A stretch of DNA of 64,000 bases, taken from positions 2,365,501 through 2,429,500 of the forward strand of contig NZ_BCMS01000001.1 of assembly GCF_001485435.1 (NCBI RefSeq), read 5' to 3'. The position numbers were made by a program, and so were the translations under genes. This document shows, piece after piece, positions 9,151 to 17,401 of the stretch. This stretch comes from Deinococcus grandis (GTDB taxonomy: Bacteria; Deinococcota; Deinococci; Deinococcales; Deinococcaceae). How positions within the stretch are numbered: position 1 is the first letter of the stretch; each line of letters begins with the position of its first letter. Under the pieces are notes generated by a model. The model saw nothing but the letters and a program-made list of their open reading frames with translations, had not been told where the DNA came from and did no database searches.

Positions 9151-9714
9151 CTATTCTGACCCGCCGGGCGGGTGCGCGGCCAGCCATTCGGGGCGGGTGA
9201 GTTCCATGTGCACGTCGGTGCGGCCCTCGCGTTCGGTGCGGTGCACCTCGCGGAACCCGCAGGCGAGGAAGGCCCGCTGGGCGCGGCGGTTGTGGCCGAA
9301 GGTGGTCAGGCGGATGCGGTTCAGGGTGGGGTCGCGGCGCGTGAACGCCCACTGCAGGAGGGCCTGCACGGCCTCGCGGCCGTAGCCCTGGCCCCACAGG
9401 CTGGGCACGCCGATCATGACGCCCAGCGTGGCGGTGGTCGGCGTGAGGGGCGGGGAGGGCCGCAGGTCGTACAGTTCGGCGCTGCCGATCAGGGTGCCGT
9501 GCTCGTCCATGACGCCGAACCCGTGGCGTTCGCCGGTGCGTTCCTCGTCCTGCATGATGCGGCGGAACAGGAAGCCGGGCAGGCGGATGGGTTTGGCGTC
9601 GTTCCAGTCGGCCAGTTCCCGGTCGCGGAAGAAGCCGTGCAGAACGCGCCACTCGTGCGGCGTGAAGTCCAGCAGGGGTTTCAGGGTGACGCGGGGCGTG
9701 AGAGCGTCTGGCAT
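9151..9714 (-). CDS. GNAT-family N-acetyltransferase (RimJ/RimL type)
   Basis: 187 aa. The RimJ-like pattern is visible: LGVMIGVPSLWGQGYGREAV (acetyl-CoA pyrophosphate loop QGYGRE), NRIRLTTFGHNRRAQRAFLA and GFREV. It acetylates a small molecule or protein N-terminus; the target is unknown. The start ATG 9714 lies in the 5-nt gap after the phosphatase stop (9720), so the two are probably one operon. Confidence 0.87.
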   Translation of the reverse strand: MPDALTPRVTLKPLLDFTPHEWRVLHGFFRDRELADWNDAKPIRLPGFLFRRIMQDEERTGERHGFGVMDEHGTLIGSAELYDLRPSPPLTPTTATLGVMIGVPSLWGQGYGREAVQALLQWAFTRRDPTLNRIRLTTFGHNRRAQRAFLACGFREVHRTEREGRTDVHMELTRPEWLAAHPPGGSE

Positions 9715-9719
9715 GGCGC

Positions 9720-10745
9720 TCAGCTCTGGAGGGTGCCCAGCGCGCGGGTCACGTCCCGCGTCAGGCGGTCGAGGTGGAAGGCGTCGCCCTCGGCCCGCTC
9801 GACCTGCCGGGTGCCGGGGTTCACGACGAGCAGGGCCAGCACCTCGCCGCTGGCATGGCGAACGTTCACGCCGGGATGGCCGTCCAGCGCGGCGCGGTCG
9901 GATTCGGGCAGCAGCGTCCAGGCGGGGTCGGCCCGGGTCAGGCCCAGGTGCGCGACGGGCAGGCGGTGCCCGCGCAGCTGCCCTTCCAGCCAGTCCAGCG
10001 CGGCGGGCGTGCCGCCGATCAGGCCCTGTTCGATGTGCGGGCGCGGCCGGTTGTAGCGGACGGGGCGGCCGTCGCGGCGGCGCAGGTCTCCTCCGGCGGC
10101 GCGCAGCAGGGCGTGCCCGGCGGCGATGTCCCACTCGCTGCGGGGGGACATGGTGAAGGTCGCGTCGACCTGCGCGGCGGCGATCCGCGCGAGTTTCAGG
10201 GCGATGCTCCCGCTGGGTTTCATGCCGCTCAGGAGCACGGCGTGCAGTTCCCGCCCGTGTTCGGTGTCGGACACGGCAATGCGCCAGTCCGGCCCACTGC
10301 CGGGCGCGGGCACCGGCTGGCCGTTCAGGGTGACGCCCTGCCCCACCACGCCGCTGAACAGTTCGTCCGTCTCCGGGGCGTACACGACGCCCAGCACCGG
10401 CTCGCCGCCCACCGCCAGACCGATGCTCACGCAGTAGTCCGGCAGGCCCGTCGAGTACTCCTTCGTACCGTCGATGGGGTCCACGATCCACACGCGGTCA
10501 TGGCCCAGGCGGGCGCGGTCGTCGGTTTCCTCCTCGGACAACAGGCCGTCGGCGGGGAACGCGGCGGCCAGGGCGGTCATGATCAGGGTGGACGCCTCGC
10601 GGTCGGCGACGGTCACGGGGTCGTCGGCACTCGTCTTGTGTTCCACGGTGAACCCGGCGCGCAGGTGCGCGAGCAGCAGCGCCCCGGCCTCGCGCGCCAG
10701 CGCCGACGCGACCGAGAGTTCATGCGAGAAGGTGGGAGCGGTCAT
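9720..10745 (-). CDS. Inositol monophosphatase / CysQ-type phosphatase with C-terminal extension
   Basis: 341 aa. Mg-dependent phosphatase motifs: SEEETDD, WIVDPIDGTKEY and WDIAAGHALLRAAGG. Family members of about 260 aa hydrolyse inositol phosphates or 3'-phosphoadenosine phosphates, and DPIDGTKEY favours the CysQ side. The last ~80 residues, after EGQLRGHR, are not part of the usual fold and I could not assign them. The ATG is 7 nt after TATGCT. GNAT follows after 5 nt. Confidence 0.85.
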   Translation of the reverse strand: MTAPTFSHELSVASALAREAGALLLAHLRAGFTVEHKTSADDPVTVADREASTLIMTALAAAFPADGLLSEEETDDRARLGHDRVWIVDPIDGTKEYSTGLPDYCVSIGLAVGGEPVLGVVYAPETDELFSGVVGQGVTLNGQPVPAPGSGPDWRIAVSDTEHGRELHAVLLSGMKPSGSIALKLARIAAAQVDATFTMSPRSEWDIAAGHALLRAAGGDLRRRDGRPVRYNRPRPHIEQGLIGGTPAALDWLEGQLRGHRLPVAHLGLTRADPAWTLLPESDRAALDGHPGVNVRHASGEVLALLVVNPGTRQVERAEGDAFHLDRLTRDVTRALGTLQS

Positions 10746-10752
10746 GCCCCCG

Positions 10753-10758
10753 AGCATA
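10753..10758 (-). promoter_or_regulatory. -10 hexamer TATGCT (leaderless)
   Basis: 7 nt before the ATG of the inositol-phosphatase-like gene. Confidence 0.5.
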
Positions 10759-10790
10759 GCCCGCACGCCCCCACCGCGTTCCGGCGGCGG

Positions 10791-11484
10791 TCAGGCCGTG
10801 ACGAGCGCCCCACCCAGGTGCCCCCCCAGATGGTCGTGCCGGTTGATCCACCCGACCCGGACAGTGTCGCCGCGCAGGTCGAAGGCGCAGGTGGCGGTGT
10901 TGTTCACGCGCAGCGTGGCGGGCAGGCTGGGCAGGTCGCTGCCCAGCAGCGCCGCGATCAGGAACTGCGCGAAGAGCTGGTGCGTGACCAGCCCCACCCG
11001 GTCGTCCGGTCCGTGGCGGGCGCGCAGGTCACCGAGCAGTCGGCGCGCCCGGTCCGCATGCACGACCGGGTCGTCCGTTTCGAACCCCCCGTCCCAGGGG
11101 GCGTCGGGGGACAGGTCGCCAGGCCAGCGGAGGTCGGGGCAGTGCGCCCGCAGGCCCGCAGGGGTCTCGCCGGGGGTGGGGCCGCGCTCGCCGTCCCACG
11201 CGCCCCAGTACAGCCCTCCGACCTCGTGCGCGTCGGGGTGGGCGTGTACCGGGAGGCCCAGCGCGCGGGCCAGGGGCGCGGCGGTCTGCACGGCGCGGAC
11301 GGTCAGGCTGGCGTGCAGGTGCGTCAGCGCGAGCGGTCCTCCGGAGGTGGTCGGCCAGGGCCTGCGCCTGCCGGTGCCCCAGCGGGGTCAGGGGCGGGTC
11401 GGGGTGGCGTCCGGCCTTCGCGCCGGTCTGCTGGTACAGGAGGTTGTTCGCCGACTGCGCGTGGCGGATCAGGAGGAGCTGCAC
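10791..11484 (-). pseudogene. Histidine phosphatase (phosphoglycerate mutase-like), frameshifted
   Basis: The N-terminal frame starts at GTG 11484, 7 nt after TACACT, and carries LLLIRHAQSANN with the phosphorylatable His, then GHRQAQALADHL. The family continues in another frame with LALTHLHASLTVRAVQTAAPL, then GLYWGAWDGE and VGLVTHQ (second His). Frames change at 11343, where one extra base (C on the coding strand, between CTC and GGA GGA) breaks the gene. Everything else is intact, so this is either a recent one-base mutation or a sequencing error. Confidence 0.75.
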
Positions 11485-11545
11485 GCCGCCGAGTGTAGGG
11501 AGGTCCGGCGCGGTCGGCTTGGCGCTGTCTGCGCTGCCGGGTCTC

Positions 11546-12268
11546 TCAGCCCGGTCCGAGCAGCGCGGCCGAGGGACACAGGTCGGCCAGCACGCAGGCG
11601 TCGCAGCGCGGGTGGCGGCTGAGGCACACCTCGCGCCCGTGCCGGACGCCCGCGACGTGCAGGCGCAGGCGGTCCGGGGTGGTGCGGGGCACGGCGGCGT
11701 CGAACCAGCGTTCGACCCGCGCGCCCGTCCAGGCGTCCGGGACCCATTCCAGTCGCCGGGCCAGCCGGTCCAGGTTCCCCTCGACGGGCATGGCGGGACG
11801 GTGCAGGTCGAACAGGAGCATGAGTGCGGCGGTGTGGCGGCCCACGCCGGGCAGGGCTTCCAGGGTCGCGCGGGCCGCCTCGTCGGTCAGGCCGCTCAGG
11901 TGCTCCAGGGTGAGGGGGCCGTTCTCGTCCGGTCCGGCCAGGGCGGTCAGGATGCCGTGCACGCTGGCGGCCTTGCTGCGGTGCAGGCCGCCGCCGGCGC
12001 CGCGCAGGGTGTCCTCGATGCCGTCCGGGCCGTCCAGCAGCGCGGCCTCCCACTGCGGGTAGGCCTCGCGCAGCGCGCGGTACTGCCGGTCGGCGGCGGC
12101 GCGGGTGTTCTGCTGGCCCAGGATGGTGCGGATCAGGCTGCTCAGCAGGTCCGCCGGGCGGGTGCGGGGGAAGGGCAGTTCCCCGTCCGGGAGGTACTGG
12201 CCGGTCAGGCGGCGCGTGACCTCCGGCAGGGTGGCGGGCGCCGTGAACGTGGGGGCGGGGCGGGGCAT
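11546..12268 (-). CDS. Endonuclease III-like HhH-GPD DNA glycosylase with altered active site
   Basis: 240 aa. The helix-hairpin-helix LPGVGRHT is followed by the iron-sulfur motif C-x6-C-x2-C-x5-C (CLSRHPRCDACVLADLC). In Nth the hairpin Lys and a downstream Asp (VDTH) are catalytic; here the Lys position is His and the Asp position is Glu in PVEGNLDRL, whose GN recalls MutY's LDGN. Deinococcus radiodurans has several EndoIII paralogues, some atypical. The ATG is 6 nt after TAGCCT. Confidence 0.85.
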   Translation of the reverse strand: MPRPAPTFTAPATLPEVTRRLTGQYLPDGELPFPRTRPADLLSSLIRTILGQQNTRAAADRQYRALREAYPQWEAALLDGPDGIEDTLRGAGGGLHRSKAASVHGILTALAGPDENGPLTLEHLSGLTDEAARATLEALPGVGRHTAALMLLFDLHRPAMPVEGNLDRLARRLEWVPDAWTGARVERWFDAAVPRTTPDRLRLHVAGVRHGREVCLSRHPRCDACVLADLCPSAALLGPG

Positions 12269-12274
12269 CCCGGC

Positions 12275-12280
12275 AGGCTA
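12275..12280 (-). promoter_or_regulatory. -10 hexamer TAGCCT (leaderless)
   Basis: 6 nt before the ATG of the endonuclease III-like gene. Confidence 0.45.
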
Positions 12281-12338
12281 GCGGGCGGGGTGGGCGGGAA
12301 CCGTGCCTGGGGGCGCGATCCCGGCGGGTCCGGCGTGG

Positions 12339-13091
12339 TCAGTACGGCAGGCCCGCCAGCCGCAGCAGTTCGGCGCGGACGCGCGCGGCGTCGTTGGACC
12401 GCTCGGCGCGGTCGGGTCGGGTCAGGCCCAGGTACAGGGGTTGCAGCGGGTCCAGGGTGTGCGGGTGCGGGTCGTCCGGGTCGGGCAGCGAGCCGTGGAT
12501 GCCCCAGCCGAGCAGGACGCCCACGCCGTACAGGTCGCTCTCGGGGCCCAGTGGTTCGCCGCGCGCCGCTTCGGGGCTCTGGAAGGCGGCGGTGCCCATG
12601 CGCAGCGGCGCGTCGAAGGTCTCGAAGGCGGGGCCGGACAGGTCGAAGTCCACCAGTTTCGCGCTGCCGTCCTCCTCGACGATGATGTTCTCGGGTTTGA
12701 TGTCGCGGTGCACGAGTCCGCGCTCGTGCAGGTAGCCCAGCGCGTCGAGCAGGTGCACGAGGGTCAGCAGGAAGGCGCGGCGTTCCTGCTGCACGGCGGG
12801 CCGCTGCGCGTAGCGGCGGAACAGCACCTCGCCGCGCGCCAGGGTGCTGACCAGGGCCGGCTGGTCGTCCACGACGGTCCGTTCGATCACGCGGACCAGC
12901 CGGGGGTGGTGCAGGTCGTGCGCGTGGTCGTATTCGCGTTCGGCGTAGCCGCCCAGGTGCGCGGGGAATATCTTCACGGCGCAGGGCTGGCCGTCGCGGG
13001 CGACCGCGAAGTACACCAGGCTGTGCGAGCCGCGTCCGACCGGTCGGACCAGCCGGACGCCGTTTCCCACGACCTGTCCTGCAAGAGGCAT
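12339..13091 (-). CDS. Small soluble Ser/Thr protein kinase
   Basis: 250 aa, kinase domain only. The glycine-rich loop is GRGSHSLVYF, the ATP lysine is in CAVKIF, the catalytic loop is HRDIKPENIIV and the activation segment ends in SPEAARGE. The DFG motif reads DFD, keeping the metal-binding Asp but not the Gly. No transmembrane or sensor domain is present. The ATG is 7 nt after TAGGTT. The gene is divergent from patatin. The substrate is unknown. Confidence 0.88.
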   Translation of the reverse strand: MPLAGQVVGNGVRLVRPVGRGSHSLVYFAVARDGQPCAVKIFPAHLGGYAEREYDHAHDLHHPRLVRVIERTVVDDQPALVSTLARGEVLFRRYAQRPAVQQERRAFLLTLVHLLDALGYLHERGLVHRDIKPENIIVEEDGSAKLVDFDLSGPAFETFDAPLRMGTAAFQSPEAARGEPLGPESDLYGVGVLLGWGIHGSLPDPDDPHPHTLDPLQPLYLGLTRPDRAERSNDAARVRAELLRLAGLPY

Positions 13092-13098
13092 CTCCCAC

Positions 13099-13104
13099 AA
13101 CCTA
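13099..13104 (-). promoter_or_regulatory. -10 hexamer TAGGTT for the kinase (leaderless)
   Basis: 7 nt before the ATG, in the 96-bp divergent region shared with the patatin gene, whose own candidate -10 is TAGAGT at 13172-13177. Confidence 0.45.
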
Positions 13105-13187
13105 CCCCACCGGCCGCCGCTGCGGGTAGCGCGCGCCACCCCCACCGACTGAACCGGGTGCAGAAGAGTCGTAGAGTGCCTTCCAGA

Positions 13188-14003
13188 ATGACGTACGGAC
13201 TGGTCCTGGGAGGTGGCGGCGCGCGCGGGCTGGCGCACGTCGGGGTGTGGCGCGTGCTGGAGGAACACGGGTTGACGCCCGGCGTGCTGGCCGGGACGAG
13301 CATGGGCGGGCTGGTCGGGGCGTTCATCGCCGCCGGGTACAGCGCCGACGAGATGGAGCGCCTGTCGCGCGGCGTGTCCTGGCGGCGCCTGCTGGACCTG
13401 CGGCCCGGTCCCGGGCTGGTCCGCCCGGGCGTGGTGAGCGCGTGGCTGGCCGATCACCTGCCCGCCACGTTCGAGGAGTTGCGCCTGCCGCTGGCGGTGA
13501 CGGCCACGGACCTGCGTTCGGGCCGCGCCGTGTACCTGTCGCGCGGGAACCTGCACGACGCGCTGCGCGCCACGACCGCGTACCCGGGCGCGGTGGAACC
13601 GGTCGCGCAGGGGGACCTGCTGCTGTCCGACGGGGGGATCCTGAATCAGGTGCCGGTGGACGCCGCGCTGTTCCTGGGGGCGCGGCGGGTGCTGGCGGTG
13701 GACGTCACGGCGCCCGTCCCGCTGACCCTGACCGAGCGGCGCGGGCGGCTGTGGCGGCGCGACGCCGGTGCGGGCGGGACGCAGCCGCACCTGGGGACGG
13801 TGCAGACCCTGCGCCGCGCGGTGGAGATCATGCAGGCGCAGCTGACCGACGCCCGGGTGGGCCTGTACCGTCCGGACGTGCTGCTGCGCCCCACGCTGCG
13901 GGACGTGGACCTGCTGAACTTCAACCGGGCGGACGCCGCCATCCAGGCGGGCGTGGAGGCCGCGCAGGCGCAGCTGCCGCGACTGCTGACCCTGCCCGGC
14001 TGA
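13188..14003 (+). CDS. Patatin-like phospholipase
   Basis: 271 aa. The oxyanion hole is GGGGARGLAHVGV, the nucleophile elbow GTSMGG, and the catalytic Asp lies in LSDGG. The architecture is that of short bacterial patatins (RssA-like) with no membrane segment. Family members hydrolyse acyl groups of lipids; the physiological substrate is unknown. ATG 13188 was chosen because the family sequence MxYGLVLGGGGARG begins there. LepB follows after 36 nt under its own -10. Confidence 0.88.
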   Translation: MTYGLVLGGGGARGLAHVGVWRVLEEHGLTPGVLAGTSMGGLVGAFIAAGYSADEMERLSRGVSWRRLLDLRPGPGLVRPGVVSAWLADHLPATFEELRLPLAVTATDLRSGRAVYLSRGNLHDALRATTAYPGAVEPVAQGDLLLSDGGILNQVPVDAALFLGARRVLAVDVTAPVPLTLTERRGRLWRRDAGAGGTQPHLGTVQTLRRAVEIMQAQLTDARVGLYRPDVLLRPTLRDVDLLNFNRADAAIQAGVEAAQAQLPRLLTLPG

Positions 14004-14024
14004 CCGCAGCGGCCCGGCATCCGG

Positions 14025-14030
14025 TATTCT
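14025..14030 (+). promoter_or_regulatory. -10 hexamer TATTCT for lepB
   Basis: Ends 9 nt before the lepB ATG, compatible with a leaderless transcript. Confidence 0.45.
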
Positions 14031-14039
14031 GCGCGGTGC

Positions 14040-14834
<795 letters not shown>

Positions 14835-14863
14835 CCGGGCAGCTGAAGTCACACGGGTACAGA

Positions 14864-14904
14864 GCAGCGCGCCGGATCGGGAGTTCCCAGATCCGGCGCG
14901 CTGC
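14864..14904 (+). terminator. Terminator hairpin after lepB
   Basis: A perfect 15-bp stem GCAGCGCGCCGGATC / GATCCGGCGCGCTGC with an 11-nt loop, followed by CCTGTTCCCC. Confidence 0.75.
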
Positions 14905-14929
14905 CCTGTTCCCCCCGTGGAGCGGGTTA

Positions 14930-15097
14930 TACGGGATGAAATTGACTTGCCTCCAACTTGAACACGTTCCGTTTTCCCCTCTCCCCCTGTGGGACTCATA
15001 GAGCTGCTCAGCAGAGAGGGAGGGAGGCGCGAAGCGACGGAAGGGTGAGGGGGCCACCGGGCGACTCCGAATGATGTGGAATCACTTGAATCCCGTA
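14930..15097. repeat. Repeat family B, MITE-like element with 8-bp terminal inverted repeats
   Basis: 168 bp bounded by TACGGGAT and ATCCCGTA. The element ends exactly one base before the stop codon of the DUF503 gene. Inside are a pyrimidine-rich arm (TTTTCCCCTCTCCCCC) and a purine-rich arm (GAGGGAGGGAGG) that could pair. No coding capacity. Its termini resemble those of family A (TACGGATTCCG). Confidence 0.65.
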
Positions 15098-15412
15098 CTA
15101 CTCGTCCTCGTCGGAGCCCAGTGGGGTGATCTCGATCTGCTCGCTGGTCACGCGGTACGGGCCTTCCTTGGCGATGTAGTCGGCGGCCATGCGCAGGGTC
15201 TCCTCCACCCAGCCGTAGTCGTTGCTGAGGGTGGCGACGCCGATGACCTCCCAGTCGTGGGCGTCCAGGCCGTCCAGGCGGGCGACGGTCAGGGGGAAGC
15301 GGACCTTGAGCCGCTCGACGACGGGGCGCACCAGGGCGCGTTTCTCTTTCAGACTGGCGACCCAGGGCATCTCGACGCGGATGGTCAGGACGCCCACGTA
15401 CCCCAGGGCCAC
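15098..15412 (-). CDS. DUF503 (YlxP-like) family protein
   Basis: 104 aa. Ferredoxin-like small protein matching DUF503: VGVLTIRVEMPWVASLKEKRALVRPVVERL near the N-terminus and GVATLSNDYGWVEETL. Family members sit in translation-linked loci (ylxP beside rbfA in Bacillus); function is not established. It starts 2 nt after the HMA-like gene stops, so the two are an operon. Confidence 0.85.
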   Translation of the reverse strand: MALGYVGVLTIRVEMPWVASLKEKRALVRPVVERLKVRFPLTVARLDGLDAHDWEVIGVATLSNDYGWVEETLRMAADYIAKEGPYRVTSEQIEITPLGSDEDE

Positions 15413-15414
15413 GT

Positions 15415-15630
15415 TCAGATCATGCCGGCCAGGAAACCCTGTCGGCGGATGGCGCGCACGATGTCCATGACGGTCAGTTGCGAGGGGTCGTAGTGGACTT
15501 CCAGCTGGCCCTCGTCGGGGGTGGCTTTCACGACGCCGGGCATGGCGCTCAGGGCCTGGGCGACGGTGGTTCCGGCGTCGCGGCTCATGCCGCGCACGCC
15601 CAGCAGCACGCGGGTGGCGGTGTTGGTCAT
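15415..15630 (-). CDS. HMA-fold (copper-chaperone-like) protein lacking the metal-binding cysteines
   Basis: 71 aa. The heavy-metal-associated fold is visible (RVLLGVRGMS...TTVAQALSAMPGV, LEVHYDPSQLTVMDIVRAIRRQGF). The usual GMTCxxC loop reads GMSRDAG, so neither cysteine is present and copper binding by the normal site is not possible. ATG 15630 is 7 nt after CATAAT; an ATG at 15639 is less likely. It is coupled to DUF503. The role is unknown. Confidence 0.75.
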   Translation of the reverse strand: MTNTATRVLLGVRGMSRDAGTTVAQALSAMPGVVKATPDEGQLEVHYDPSQLTVMDIVRAIRRQGFLAGMI

Positions 15631-15669
15631 GCCTGTCATTATGCGCCCCGGGCGGGCGGGGTACCCAGT

Positions 15670-15720
15670 CACCGGGTCAGTGCAGCCACAGGGTCAGTGC
15701 GGCCACCGGGTCAGTGCAGT
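15670..15720 (+). repeat. 17-bp tandem repeat, three units
   Basis: Three copies of CACCGGGTCAGTGCAGC (units 15670-15686, 15687-15703, 15704-15720) with 1-2 differences each, followed by degenerate copies up to 15745 at the end of the GNAT-like gene. No coding role is seen. Confidence 0.8.
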
Positions 15721-15744
15721 CACCCAGTCTGCTCAGTGGCCCGG

Positions 15745-16251
15745 TCAGTCCGTTTCGCCCAGTGGGTTCTGGTCGGCCAGTCGTTCGCCGGGCGCGGTCT
15801 GCGCGCGGGTGCCCAGGTGCGTGACGGCGTACGCGCCGGTCAGGACGGCGCTCTCGGCGGCGGCGGCGGCGCGCAGTTCGGGCGTGACGGGGTAGTGGAC
15901 CTCGTACACGGCGGTGTCGTAGGCGCTTTTCACGGTGGCGTGCAGCAGCGCCTCGCTGACCCCGGTGGGCGCGTCGGGGTGGACGCTGAGGGTGCGGACG
16001 AGCACGATGGGCCGGTCGCCCTGCCAGACCGACTGCGCGAAGATGAAGCCGTGCAGGGTGCCGTCCTCCTCGGCCACGAAGGAGTGTTCGCTGCGTTCGT
16101 AGAATTTCAGGGCCGGGAGGCTGGTGTGGAGCCGCCCGGCGCGTTCCCGTTCGGCCAGCGTGTCGAAGGTGGGGGTGTGGGCGCGCTGCACGTCCAGATC
16201 GAGGGCCTGGAGGGCGTCGTAATCGTGTTCGGTGAAGGTGCGGTAGCGCAT
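15745..16251 (-). CDS. GNAT-fold acetyltransferase-like protein (possibly DUF1999)
   Basis: 168 aa. N-terminal MRYRTFTEHDYDALQALDLDVQR, then a GNAT-like core (HSFVAEEDGTLHGFIFAQSV, IVLVRTLSVHP). The acetyl-CoA loop is degenerate, so catalysis is uncertain. It resembles the DUF1999 group I know from Thermus/Deinococcus. TACGCT lies 6 nt before the ATG. The C-terminus runs into a tandem-repeat region. Confidence 0.7.
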   Translation of the reverse strand: MRYRTFTEHDYDALQALDLDVQRAHTPTFDTLAERERAGRLHTSLPALKFYERSEHSFVAEEDGTLHGFIFAQSVWQGDRPIVLVRTLSVHPDAPTGVSEALLHATVKSAYDTAVYEVHYPVTPELRAAAAAESAVLTGAYAVTHLGTRAQTAPGERLADQNPLGETD

Positions 16252-16286
16252 GCGCCGAGCGTAGCCCACCCCGGCAGCCAGGGCCA

Positions 16287-16316
16287 GGGTCAATCGGGCC
16301 GGGGTCAATCAGGCCG
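16287..16316 (+). repeat. 15-bp direct repeat, two units
   Basis: GGGTCAATCGGGCCG followed immediately by GGGTCAATCAGGCCG, upstream of the GNAT-like gene. Confidence 0.6.
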
Positions 16317-16385
16317 ATTGCCCAGCCGTGGGCGGACGCCGTGAGGCGCTGGCTGGGCCCGGCTCCTCACCCTGCGGCGCTGCGG

Positions 16386-17276
16386 TCAGGCGGGGGTGAG
16401 GATGGCCTGCACCTCTGCCCAGTCCGGCATGGCGTCCTGCGCGCCGGGGCGGGTGCAGGCCAGCGCAGCGGCGATCCCGGCGGCCCGCAGCGCGCCGGAC
16501 AGCGGGTCGCCCTGCGCGAGTCGCGCGGCGAGCACGCCGCAGAAGGTGTCCCCGGCGCCCGTGGTGTCCACGGGCTGCACGGGGTGGGCGGGCAGGCGGT
16601 GGGTGCCGCCGGGGGTGACGGTGACGCTGCCCTGCGCGCCCAGCGTGACGGTCACGGCCTGCAGGCCGCGTTCGAGGACGCTGTGGGCCTGCCGTTCGAG
16701 GTTGGTGCCCTCGGCGCGCAGCGCGGCGAGTTCGTGTTCGTTCACGATCAGGTGCGTGACGCAGCGCAGCAGGTCGGCGGGCAGGTCGCGGGTGGGGGCG
16801 GCGTTCAGCAGGACGGGAATCCCGGCGGCGTGGGCGGCCCGGGCGGCGTGCAGGGTCACCTCGGGCGGGAGTTCCTGTTGCAGCAGGAGGTGCGTGACGC
16901 CGTCCAGCCGCGCGGGCAGGTGGGTGGGGGTCAGGTGCGCGTTGGCGCCGCTGGCGACCGTGATGGCGTTCTCGCCGTGCGCGGACACGGTGATCAGCGC
17001 CAGTCCGGTGGGGGCGTCCAGGGTGTGCAGGCCGTCCAGATTCACGCCGGCCGCGTTCAGGCCGCGCAGGGCGACGTCCCGGAAGGCGTCCTGGCCGACC
17101 GCGCCGGTCAGGGCCACGTCGGCGCCGGCCCGCGCGGCGGCGACGGCCTGGTTGGCGCCCTTCCCGCCGGGGGAGGTGACGGCATCCCCGCCCAGGACGG
17201 TTTCACCCGGGGCGGGAATGCGGGGGGTCCGGACGGTGAGGTCCGCGTTGACGCTGCCGACGACGAGGACAGTCAT
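16386..17276 (-). CDS. rbsK: Ribokinase
   Basis: 296 aa PfkB-family sugar kinase that would phosphorylate D-ribose at O5. The first signature is SPGGKGANQAVAAARAGA and the second DTTGAGDTFCGVLAARL, which holds the catalytic Asp. NADLTVRTPRIPAPGETV matches ribokinases better than fructokinases or adenosine kinases. No ribose transporter or repressor is adjacent. CACAAT lies 6 nt before the ATG. Confidence 0.88.
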   Translation of the reverse strand: MTVLVVGSVNADLTVRTPRIPAPGETVLGGDAVTSPGGKGANQAVAAARAGADVALTGAVGQDAFRDVALRGLNAAGVNLDGLHTLDAPTGLALITVSAHGENAITVASGANAHLTPTHLPARLDGVTHLLLQQELPPEVTLHAARAAHAAGIPVLLNAAPTRDLPADLLRCVTHLIVNEHELAALRAEGTNLERQAHSVLERGLQAVTVTLGAQGSVTVTPGGTHRLPAHPVQPVDTTGAGDTFCGVLAARLAQGDPLSGALRAAGIAAALACTRPGAQDAMPDWAEVQAILTPA

Positions 17277-17401
17277 TGGCCTATTGTGATGCCTGGACGG
17301 GCTCCGGGTGCCGTGACCCGCCGCGTGGGTGAGGCCGGTGGACCGCACCCCTCTGTGCGGCTCTGTGCGGCGGGGGCCTGCCGGGCGGGTGGTCGGGCGG
17401 G

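Noticed and set aside
15670..15720. CRISPR-like array
   Set aside because: Units are 17 bp and contiguous, with no spacers and no cas genes.
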